A DNA stretch of 11,503 nt. Origin: an archaeon. Its GTDB lineage: Archaea; Micrarchaeota; Micrarchaeia; Anstonellales; Bilamarchaeaceae. The DNA is taken from assembly GCA_020052325.1 (NCBI GenBank), contig JAGVPF010000125.1:1-11503 (forward strand), given 5' to 3'. The notes under the pieces are model-generated. The model did not search any database, was not told the origin of the DNA, and saw only the letters and a list, made by a program, of their open reading frames with translations. This document shows, piece by piece, positions 5,354-11,503 of this stretch; the first letter of the stretch is position 1, and each line of letters starts with the position of its first letter. Made by a program: the position numbers and the translations under genes.

Positions 5354-5782
5354 ATGCAGGTGGACCAGATTGAGATGGGAACGGTCGTCGACCACATAAA
5401 GGCGGGAAAAGCCGGAAAAGTCATGAAGCTCCTTGAAATAGGCGAGAACTACCCTCACCGGGTGGCCATCGTCCTCAACGTGCCGAGCAAGAAGACGAAG
5501 ACCAAGGACATCGTGAAAATCGAGGGCAAGCTCGTCTCGGAGGAGAGCGCGAACCTGATTGCGCTCGTTTCACCCGGGGCGTCCGTGAACATAATCAGGA
5601 ACAGCAAGATAGAGAAGAAGTTCGTGGTCTCGCTCCCCAAGGAAGTTAGCGGAATCGCCAAATGCGCGAACCCCAACTGCATAACCGGGGAAGGCGCGAA
5701 GACTCTGTTCCGCAAAGAGGATGGCGAGCGCTACCGGTGCCACTTCTGCGAGCGGCTCTTCAAGGCCGAGGAGCTCGTCTAG
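5354..5782 (+). CDS. pyrI: Aspartate carbamoyltransferase, regulatory chain
   Basis: The allosteric subunit of ATCase: it binds nucleotides through its N-terminal domain and holds the catalytic trimers together through a zinc domain. The 142 residues match the family length (about 150). The N-terminal nucleotide-binding part contains GTVVDHIKAGKAGKVMKLL (9-27) and a NVPSKK segment (42-47). The C-terminal zinc domain has four cysteines, C104-x4-C109 and C129-x2-C132, in CANPNC and CHFC. The ATG lies 4 bases after the pyrB stop, and the AGGTGAT that spans the pyrB stop can serve as the ribosome binding site, so translation is probably coupled to keep subunits balanced. Confidence 0.96.
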   Translation: MQVDQIEMGTVVDHIKAGKAGKVMKLLEIGENYPHRVAIVLNVPSKKTKTKDIVKIEGKLVSEESANLIALVSPGASVNIIRNSKIEKKFVVSLPKEVSGIAKCANPNCITGEGAKTLFRKEDGERYRCHFCERLFKAEELV

Positions 5783-5836
5783 GGGAACAGATATGGGACC
5801 GGGCGGGTGCGCGGGAAAGGAAGGGGGTGCTCGGCG

Positions 5837-6256
5837 ATGGAACTTCGAAAAGCGGGCAGCCAGCTGATTATCCGCCTGGATTCGGGGGACGAGATTGCCG
5901 CATCCCTCAGGAAGGCGTGCATTGAGCATCACGTCCAGTACGCGCATTTTTCCGGAATCGGCGCGTGCAGGAGCGCGGAAATATCGCACTTCGACACGAA
6001 GGAGAAGAAGTACCACAGCAAGAAGCTCGAAGGCATGCTCGAGATAGTTTCGCTCTCCGGCAATATCACAACGGTCGACAACGAGCCTTTTGTGCACGCG
6101 CACATCGCGCTGGGGCTCACGGACTTCACCGTGCTCGGGGGGCATCTCGTCCGTGCGGAGATAAACCCGACCTGCGAGATAATCCTCAGTCCGCTGCCGA
6201 TGGAGGTCGGGCGGAAGCTGGATGAAAAAAGCGGGCTGAGGCTTCAGCGGCTCTGA
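5837..6256 (+). CDS. PPC-domain (DUF296) protein
   Basis: A 139-residue single-domain protein of the PPC (plant and prokaryote conserved, DUF296) family, often annotated as 'DNA-binding protein with PD1-like motif'. It shows the family layout: an N-terminal strand GSQLIIRLDSGDEI (7-20), HFSGIGACRSAEI (37-49), LEIVSLSGNIT (68-78), FVHAHIAL (85-92) and LGGHLVRAEINPTCEIIL (100-117). Histidines 87, 89 and 103 sit where the family places a metal- or ligand-binding cluster. These proteins form trimers; the biochemical role in archaea is not settled, so the DNA-binding label should not be taken literally. The ATG at 5837 is preferred over the upstream GTG at 5807 because GGGGGTG lies 6-8 bases ahead and the extra residues do not fit the family. 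It follows pyrI after 54 bases, probably in the same transcript. Confidence 0.8.
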   Translation: MELRKAGSQLIIRLDSGDEIAASLRKACIEHHVQYAHFSGIGACRSAEISHFDTKEKKYHSKKLEGMLEIVSLSGNITTVDNEPFVHAHIALGLTDFTVLGGHLVRAEINPTCEIILSPLPMEVGRKLDEKSGLRLQRL

Positions 6257-6283
6257 TTAATGCGGTGCGCCCGGAGCGGGCGG

Positions 6284-6643
6284 TTATTCACCCAGCGTTT
6301 TTTTAATCGCCGGAAGCAGTTCTGCGTGCAGGGCGGTCTTCGGAACGAATTTGAGGCCCGGGAATTCTTTCGCGAGTTCCTCTCCCACGATGACCGGGAG
6401 GCTTATTGCGCTGAGGACTACGACGGGCGTCTTTATTCCTCGCGATTTCATCTCGCGCAGGACCGCCCGGCCGGAAACCTTCGGCATTATCAGGTCGAGG
6501 AGGAGGAGGTCGAAGCCCTTGAGCATCTCGAGCCCTTCCATCGGGTCCAGCGTGTATGACGCCTGGTAGCCGGCCTTCTCCAGATACATCTTGATGCTCC
6601 GTGCCACGTCGGGCTCGTCTTCGATTATAAGTATCTTTTTCAT
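6284..6643 (-). CDS. Single-domain response regulator (receiver only)
   Basis: A 119-residue receiver domain with no output domain, like CheY or Spo0F-type regulators. It has the acidic pocket E8-D9, the phosphoacceptor D50 in LLLLDLIMP (46-54), the switch residue S78 in VVVLSA and the conserved lysine K102 in FVPKTAL. Its ATG overlaps the stop of the upstream histidine kinase as ATGA (6643-6640), so translation is coupled and that kinase is almost certainly its phosphodonor. With no DNA-binding domain, it must act by protein contact or pass the phosphate on. The gene converges on the PPC gene with 27 bases between the stop codons. Confidence 0.92.
   Translation of the reverse strand: MKKILIIEDEPDVARSIKMYLEKAGYQASYTLDPMEGLEMLKGFDLLLLDLIMPKVSGRAVLREMKSRGIKTPVVVLSAISLPVIVGEELAKEFPGLKFVPKTALHAELLPAIKKTLGE
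6298..6304 (+). terminator. T-run terminator for the pyrB-pyrI-PPC transcript
   Basis: A run of seven T on the + strand lies 42 bases after the PPC stop, just inside the antisense end of the response-regulator gene. Oligo-T runs are the usual archaeal termination signal. No strong hairpin precedes it. The call rests on the run and its position only. Confidence 0.35.
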
Positions 6644-9600
6644 TTTTTTGCCACCTTCGGAATGAGTATCCTGAACGTGCTGCCATGCCCGTGCATGGTT
6701 TCGAATTCTATCCGGCCGCCCATTTTTTTAATCAGCGTGGAGGATATCGCGAGGCCGATGCCGGACCCGGGCGCGCTGTGGTTCTCCTTGAAGAACTTGT
6801 CGAAGACCTTCGGCTTGTTCTCGGGCTTTATTCCGACGCCGGTATCCGAGACGGATATCACTATGTCGGCGCCCTCCTCGCTCCAGACCACGCGCACGCC
6901 GCCCCGGTCCGTGAACTTGAGCGCGTTGCTCACAAGGTTGCTGACAGCCATCGAAAGGATGTGCGGGTCGCCTTCGACCTCGATGTCGTTTCCGGTCAAA
7001 TCCAGGGTAAGCCCCTTCGAGCGCGCAAGGGGCATATAATCCTCCAGCACCAGGCGCATCATCTTGTCCAGGGAGAACTTTTCGGACCTGATGTCCACCG
7101 ATTCCAGCTTGGTAAGCTGCATTATCTGCTCCACCGAAATCGAGAGCCGCATGGTGTTGCGCCACATCAGGTCAAAGGACTTCGCGATATCGGCCGATTC
7201 TGTCAGGGGGTCCATGTTCCTTGCCATGTCCAGGTTCAGCATGATGACGCTTAGGGGCGTCTTCAATTCATGCGTCATGTCCGCCATGAAGCGCTCCCGT
7301 AGCTGGGATAGCTCCTGGAGCTGGTCCTTCTGGCTGCGGAGCAGGTCCTCATTTTGCTTTTCCTCCGTGATGTCATCCACCATGGCGAGGTAATAAAGCA
7401 CATTGTCCTTCGAATCCCGGATTGCCGAAACATTGACCGCGCCCCATATGATTTGGCCGTCCTTGCGGATGTAGCGCTTTTCCGTTTTATAGAACGGTAT
7501 CTTGCCCGCGCCAAGCCGCCCCATCTGCTCGATGTCGCGCCCGCGGTGCTCCGGATGCGTTATCTCCTTGAACGTCAGCCGGCTCAGCTCGGGCTCGGTA
7601 TAGCCGAATATCCTGCACGCGGCAGGGTTGGCCCTTATGAACCGATAATCATGGCCGGAAAGGAGGATGCCTATCGAGCCGTGCTCGAATATGTTGCGGA
7701 AACGGTTCTCGCTGTCCTGCAGGGACCGCTCGGCGGATTTGCGCTTGATGAACTGGCCGATCTGGTAGCCGACAAGGTTGAGTGACTGGAGATGCTCATG
7801 CTCGGGCGGGCGCTCCTTGTCTGAGAAAAAGACCATCACGCCGACGACTTCACCCCCCATCGCGAGCGGGATGGCGCATGCGGATTTGAAGCCGACCTTC
7901 TTCGCGGCGGCTGTCCGGAGGAATACGCGCTCCTGGACGATATCCTGGACCCATACGGGCTTGCCGCTCGCCCATACGCGCCCGACCAGCCCGGAGCCGG
8001 ACTTGAACTGGATTTCAGACGAGACTTTTTCGAACGGCAGGTATTTTTTCGATGGCTCGTGCCATGATTCTGCAAGGGTGAGCAGTTTCCTGCGCTCGTC
8101 CACAACCCATATCTCACCCCAGGCCCAGTCCAGGTTGGTGCATATCTTCTGCAGGACGACGGGCCATGTATCGGCCATCGGCCCCCCAGCCGAAAGGACC
8201 GAAGCCACCTGGTAGCTGGCCAGAAGGCGCTTGTCTGCGGACAGGCGCTTGGTGATGTCGCTGAGTGTGACAACGGCTCCGGCAATGACATTCCCTTTCC
8301 TCACCGCGGAGCCCCGGACCTCGACAAAAACCTGCCTGTCTTCTGTGGTGCGTGCCTCGACGACGTACGGGCTCACGTCGATTCCGGATACCCGCTTCCT
8401 GAAGTTTTCCGCCATCACGGATATCGAATCCGGGGGCAGCAATTGGGTCAGCTCGTTGAAGCGTTTCCCGACGATGTCGGCGGGGTCGTAGCCCCACATG
8501 CGGTTGACCGAGGGGTTGATTTTCTGTATCATGCCGGAGCTGTCCAGGAACACCACGATGTCTGTCGCATTGTTGAATATCGCGGCGAATGTCTTTTCGC
8601 TCTCGCCGAGCGCTACTTTCGACCTAAGCGCCGAGATGCCGTGGGCGATATCCTGGGCCAATTCGTCAAGAAGGCGGACTTCTTCGGCATCGAACGCATC
8701 GGGACTCCCGGCATAGATGTTCAGTGCCCCGCATCTTGCGCCTTCAAGCTGTATGGGAAGCGCGATGGACGACGCATAGCCGTGCGCAATGGCATCTTTT
8801 CGCCAGGGAGCAAAACGCCGGCTGTTGGGAATGTCGCGCGCAATCGAAGGCCTGCCCGTCCGGACCGCAGTGCCGGTCGGCCCGCGTCCCCTTCGCGTGT
8901 CGGCCCAGGTTATATCCAGTGTTTTCAGGTAGCCCTCGTCAAAGCCGTAGGACGCTTTCGGAATGACGCGCTTCTTTCCGCTTAATTCCGCACATCCGGC
9001 CCATGCCATGCGGTAGCCGCCGGTATCGACAAGTATCCTGCAGATTTCCCGCATCAGCGAGTTCTCATCACCGCTGCGGACGATGGCCTGATTGCATTCG
9101 CTGATAAGGGCGAGCATCCGGTTTTTCTTATACAGGGCATCCTCGTTGCGCTTCTGCGAGGTTATGTCGCGCACGCTTTCGATTGCGCCCACGATTCCGC
9201 CATCCGAGTCGTAAAGCGGGCGCACCATCACCCACACATAGCCGAGCTTGCCCCTCAAGAGGCGGGGCACCCAGCCCTTGGCCGTGAGTATGTCGCCCTG
9301 CCGCTCGAAATAATCGTATTCCTTCTCCAATGAGTCTATAGGGTTCAGCAGAAGATCTGCTGCGACCGGCCTCTTCCAGCCATAGAAGTGCTTGCCGACT
9401 TCGCCGCTGGGCTTCCCGAGCATCCCGCCGGACTTGATTCCCGATAGGAGTTCCATCTCCCGGTTCCAGTAGATTACCCGGCCTTTCAAATCAACGGCGA
9501 ATGTGGCATCCGGCAGGGATTCGATGATGTCGATGAGCTGTTCCTGAGCCGCCTTCCTGTCAGTTATATCTATGAACGTCGCCTGCACAGCCGGCTTCCC

Positions 9601-11172
9601 CAGGTACCGGATGGCGTTGGCGGAAATTTCAAACACCTTCATCTTCCCGTCTTTCCTGACGACCCTGACTTCGTAATTGGACTCGACGCCCTCGCCCTTC
9701 ATGCGCGAGCGGAACCGAGTGAAGAACATATCCCGGTCGTCCGGATGGATAATCTTGAAAATTTTCTTTTCCGTCATCGAAGTCAGTTCGGAAACGGAAT
9801 AGCCGAGCATCCTGGCCAAGCTGGGGTTGGCGTATGCAAGGCGGATTGGCGGTGCCGCAGCGATAACCATGCCCTGGAGGGATGAATCCGCAAGCGTCCG
9901 GTACTTCTCCTCGCTTTCCCGGAGCGCATCCTCCGCATTCTTCCTGGCCGTGATATCTTCCACCATGCCGTCGAAATATTGGTTCCCGGCCCGGTCTTTC
10001 TTCAGGACCACGGTGCTCAAGGCCCAGAAGCTCCGCCCCTTGAGCGTCTTTAACCTCAGTTCCTCGCGCCTGATGAATCCCTGCCGGACTATCTTATCGC
10101 TGACCTTCTTCCGCTGTCGCGGATCTTCGTACAGCTCGCTGGCGCTGTGCTTCAGCAACTCTGCCCGGGAGCCCGCCTCGAACATCCTGATAAACGCGGG
10201 GTTCGCTTCTATGAAATGCCCCTCCGGACCGGGTGTGTTGCGGAAAACGCCTATTTCGACGCTATTGACAAGCCCGGAATACTTCGCCTCGCTTTCCTTG
10301 AGGTTCTCCTCGGCCTGTTTCTCCACAGTCAGATCGGAATAAATCGCGACGATTTCGCCGGAATCAAGCCGCAGGATATAGTTTTCCCGCCATCCGGCAA
10401 TCCTGTTGTCCTTGTAGACCTTGGCCGGGAAATACTCGGGCTTCCCGGTTTTCCAGACCCGCCTGAAAACGTCGAAAATTCCGAACGCCCGGACTCCGGG
10501 GAACACCGAGGTCACGCGCTTCCCGATAATGTCCTTTTTCTTCACATTCTCGACACGCTCGGCAGACTTGTTGAAATCCACGATGGTGAAGTCCTCTCCG
10601 CCGTTATGCGCCTTGTAGACGGCGATGCAGTTCATGGAGTTGTTGAAGACGTTCGAATACCTCGCCTCAATCAGCCTTGCCCGTTCTTCCGCCCTTTTCC
10701 TGTCCGTGATGTCGCGGATGTTGCACTGGATGACGTTCGTGTGGTCGACGCGGTAGGAGTTGCTCACGAATTCGACTGCCATCGGCTTGCCGCCTTTGGT
10801 CTGGAGCGGGAGGTTTTCATAGCGCACGTAGCCTTTCTTCTGGAGCTCGAGGAATTTCGCTTTACTCTCGATTATGTCCTTGAAAGCGCCGACTTCCCAT
10901 AGCTTCCTGCCCAGGAATTCCTTGTGGGAATAGCCGAGCATGGAGATGAGGAACGGATTGACGTCGGTTATCTGCCCCGAGTCCGCATCGAGAATGAGTA
11001 TGCCGTCCTGCGCGGTCTCGAAAAGGCGCCTGTAGCGAGTCTCCGAATCCCGGATTGCCACTTCGGCAAGATCCCTCTCAACCATGTCGCGGGGGAGATT
11101 GTTGGGGCGCCCTGCAGGTTTCCGTATGGCCCGATTTAAGCTGGGCCCTTGGGTTTTCCCCCTGCGCACCAC
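6640..11172 (-). CDS. Soluble hybrid-sensor histidine kinase with about seven PAS and two GAF modules
   Basis: A 1510-residue cytoplasmic sensor kinase; I see no signal peptide or transmembrane helix. Approximate domains: PAS 41-160, PAS 165-285, PAS 293-412, PAS 420-540 (FKIIHPDDRDMF, DITDRK), PAS 543-672, GAF 684-850 (GRGPTGTAVRTGRP, SSIALPIQ), PAS 856-976, GAF 984-1145 (GSGLVGRVWASGKPVW), PAS 1152-1272 and a short coiled coil. HisKA follows at 1290-1358, with the phosphoacceptor H1301 in MTHELKTPLS. The HATPase domain (about 1398-1507) has the N box NLVSN (1412-1416), G1 DTGVG (1443-1447), the F box VFDKFF and G2 GSGIGL (1469-1474). It lacks its own receiver; the coupled downstream gene supplies it. 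The GTG at 11172 is chosen because it is about 28 bases from a TATA box; an ATG at 11085 (29 residues shorter) would keep every domain but has no ribosome binding site. Stimuli are unknown; bound cofactors cannot be read from sequence. Confidence 0.92.
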   Translation of the reverse strand: MVRRGKTQGPSLNRAIRKPAGRPNNLPRDMVERDLAEVAIRDSETRYRRLFETAQDGILILDADSGQITDVNPFLISMLGYSHKEFLGRKLWEVGAFKDIIESKAKFLELQKKGYVRYENLPLQTKGGKPMAVEFVSNSYRVDHTNVIQCNIRDITDRKRAEERARLIEARYSNVFNNSMNCIAVYKAHNGGEDFTIVDFNKSAERVENVKKKDIIGKRVTSVFPGVRAFGIFDVFRRVWKTGKPEYFPAKVYKDNRIAGWRENYILRLDSGEIVAIYSDLTVEKQAEENLKESEAKYSGLVNSVEIGVFRNTPGPEGHFIEANPAFIRMFEAGSRAELLKHSASELYEDPRQRKKVSDKIVRQGFIRREELRLKTLKGRSFWALSTVVLKKDRAGNQYFDGMVEDITARKNAEDALRESEEKYRTLADSSLQGMVIAAAPPIRLAYANPSLARMLGYSVSELTSMTEKKIFKIIHPDDRDMFFTRFRSRMKGEGVESNYEVRVVRKDGKMKVFEISANAIRYLGKPAVQATFIDITDRKAAQEQLIDIIESLPDATFAVDLKGRVIYWNREMELLSGIKSGGMLGKPSGEVGKHFYGWKRPVAADLLLNPIDSLEKEYDYFERQGDILTAKGWVPRLLRGKLGYVWVMVRPLYDSDGGIVGAIESVRDITSQKRNEDALYKKNRMLALISECNQAIVRSGDENSLMREICRILVDTGGYRMAWAGCAELSGKKRVIPKASYGFDEGYLKTLDITWADTRRGRGPTGTAVRTGRPSIARDIPNSRRFAPWRKDAIAHGYASSIALPIQLEGARCGALNIYAGSPDAFDAEEVRLLDELAQDIAHGISALRSKVALGESEKTFAAIFNNATDIVVFLDSSGMIQKINPSVNRMWGYDPADIVGKRFNELTQLLPPDSISVMAENFRKRVSGIDVSPYVVEARTTEDRQVFVEVRGSAVRKGNVIAGAVVTLSDITKRLSADKRLLASYQVASVLSAGGPMADTWPVVLQKICTNLDWAWGEIWVVDERRKLLTLAESWHEPSKKYLPFEKVSSEIQFKSGSGLVGRVWASGKPVWVQDIVQERVFLRTAAAKKVGFKSACAIPLAMGGEVVGVMVFFSDKERPPEHEHLQSLNLVGYQIGQFIKRKSAERSLQDSENRFRNIFEHGSIGILLSGHDYRFIRANPAACRIFGYTEPELSRLTFKEITHPEHRGRDIEQMGRLGAGKIPFYKTEKRYIRKDGQIIWGAVNVSAIRDSKDNVLYYLAMVDDITEEKQNEDLLRSQKDQLQELSQLRERFMADMTHELKTPLSVIMLNLDMARNMDPLTESADIAKSFDLMWRNTMRLSISVEQIMQLTKLESVDIRSEKFSLDKMMRLVLEDYMPLARSKGLTLDLTGNDIEVEGDPHILSMAVSNLVSNALKFTDRGGVRVVWSEEGADIVISVSDTGVGIKPENKPKVFDKFFKENHSAPGSGIGLAISSTLIKKMGGRIEFETMHGHGSTFRILIPKVAKK

Positions 11173-11194
11173 GGGTTGGGAATCTCGTTCACGG

Positions 11195-11207
11195 TTTATT
11201 ATATTAT
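11195..11207 (-). promoter_or_regulatory. TATA region of the histidine kinase-response regulator operon
   Basis: The minus strand reads GATAATATAATAAACC, the most A+T-rich stretch of this gap. Its centre is about 28 bases before the tandem GTG codons at 11172-11167, fitting leaderless transcription from a GTG start. A second weaker candidate, CTTAAATC near 11132-11139, would sit about 50 bases before the alternative ATG at 11085. Confidence 0.5.
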
Positions 11208-11217
11208 CTAATCAGAA

Positions 11218-11239
11218 GGCGCGGCGGTTGCATCGCGCC
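11218..11239 (-). terminator. Inverted repeat between the edge gene and the kinase promoter
   Basis: GGCGCG (11218-11223) and CGCGCC (11234-11239) can form a 6-bp all-G/C stem with a 10-base loop. It lies 9-31 bases after the stop of the edge gene and just upstream of the kinase TATA region. On the minus strand it is followed by TTCTGATT rather than a real T-run, so termination is only one possibility; a regulator binding site or chance in G/C-rich DNA are others. Confidence 0.25.
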
Positions 11240-11248
11240 AATTTAGGC

Positions 11249-11503
11249 CTAGCGGCGCGCTTGGCCGCATCGAAGCTCGCTCACGAACTTATCTGCGAGT
11301 TTCGCACGGCAGGATTCCTTCACGCGGACGCGGCGCATCGCCGCCATGGCGAGCGCGTGGACCTCCGGATCCTTGAGCTCGCGCATCTGCTCGCGTATCT
11401 GCTCGTTGAGCTCGTGCGGCGTGTGCACCACATTTTGCATGTTCGCGCTGTCGAACCACCGCCGCTCGAGCCGGAACTTGAGCGTGGCCGGATAATCCTT
11501 CCC
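11249..11503 (-). CDS. Hypothetical protein, C-terminal 84 residues (5' partial)
   Basis: The frame is open to the right edge, so the gene starts outside the window and the ATG at 11440 is probably internal. The visible part begins GKDYPATLKFRLERRWFD and continues with a helical, highly charged stretch (LNEQIREQMRELKDPEVHALAMAAMRRVRVKE), ending in FVSELRCGQARR. I recognise no family. The alternating charged and hydrophobic pattern suggests an all-helical soluble C-terminus. It is on the same strand as the kinase, whose promoter region begins about 40 bases after its stop, so they are probably separate transcripts. Confidence 0.5.
   Translation of the reverse strand, partial: GKDYPATLKFRLERRWFDSANMQNVVHTPHELNEQIREQMRELKDPEVHALAMAAMRRVRVKESCRAKLADKFVSELRCGQARR

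Noticed and set aside
5807..5836. GTG start at 5807 for the PPC-domain protein
   Set aside because: The added ten residues are Gly/Arg-rich and unlike the family N-terminus, and the ATG at 5837 has a well-placed GGGGGTG.
8443..8985. Long open frames on the + strand opposite the histidine kinase (also 7354-7785 and 10147-10902)
   Set aside because: They are antisense shadows produced by the G+C-rich codon pattern of the kinase; none has a promoter, ribosome binding site or recognisable domain.
6640..11172. Repeated PAS modules as a DNA repeat array
   Set aside because: The similarity is at protein level only (DITDRK-type ends, GYS starts); I saw no long nucleotide repeats, so these are old duplications, not a recent repeat.
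1..11503. Mobile element, CRISPR array or toxin-antitoxin pair
   Set aside because: No transposase or integrase, no evenly spaced direct repeats, and no pair of small genes matching a known toxin-antitoxin family was found on reading both strands.

Overview
The window reads as archaeal chromosome. The evidence is: a tRNA-Glu(UUC) interrupted at position 37/38 by an intron with a recognisable bulge-helix-bulge splice motif and no encoded CCA; TATA boxes about 24-28 bases ahead of several start codons, giving leaderless or nearly leaderless mRNAs; aspartate carbamoyltransferase as separate catalytic (pyrB) and zinc-binding regulatory (pyrI) genes; a TrmB-family regulator; and a secreted protein packed with N-glycosylation sequons and small cysteine modules. 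I cannot place it below domain level with confidence. A euryarchaeal or DPANN-type lineage is plausible from the Cys-rich surface protein and the large PAS/GAF kinase, but that is inference. The DNA is fairly G+C-rich and tightly packed, with no gene-free stretch longer than about 90 bases.

Left part (1-3600). The C-terminal part of a TrmB-like regulator enters from the left edge on the + strand and overlaps tail-to-tail by 48 bases with a minus-strand cluster. Read in transcription order, that cluster is an FkbM-family methyltransferase, an unrecognised 198-residue protein, an unrecognised 108-residue protein, and a signal-peptide-bearing, C-terminally anchored, heavily sequon-decorated surface protein. 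The first three genes each have a TATA-like element; the last follows its neighbour after 5 bases. A cell-surface or glycan function for the cluster is inferred from its two end genes.

Middle (3607-6256). The split tRNA-Glu gene lies just downstream of thymidylate kinase (tmk, minus). tmk and pyrB are divergent and appear to share one symmetrical TATA element. pyrB, pyrI and a PPC/DUF296-domain gene follow on the + strand as a probable operon. pyrB and pyrI together make the ATCase holoenzyme for pyrimidine synthesis, and tmk acts later on the route to dTTP, so the divergent promoter links two steps of one metabolic branch.

Right part (6284-11503). A 1510-residue soluble histidine kinase with about seven PAS and two GAF modules is coupled by an ATGA overlap to a single-domain response regulator (both minus). 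This is a two-component phosphorelay whose output is not in the window. At the right edge is the C-terminal fragment of an unrecognised minus-strand gene.

The most unusual item is the 104-nt tRNA-Glu intron, which folds into three separate 9-bp hairpins. Nothing here is a clear defence system, CRISPR array, insertion sequence or prophage.
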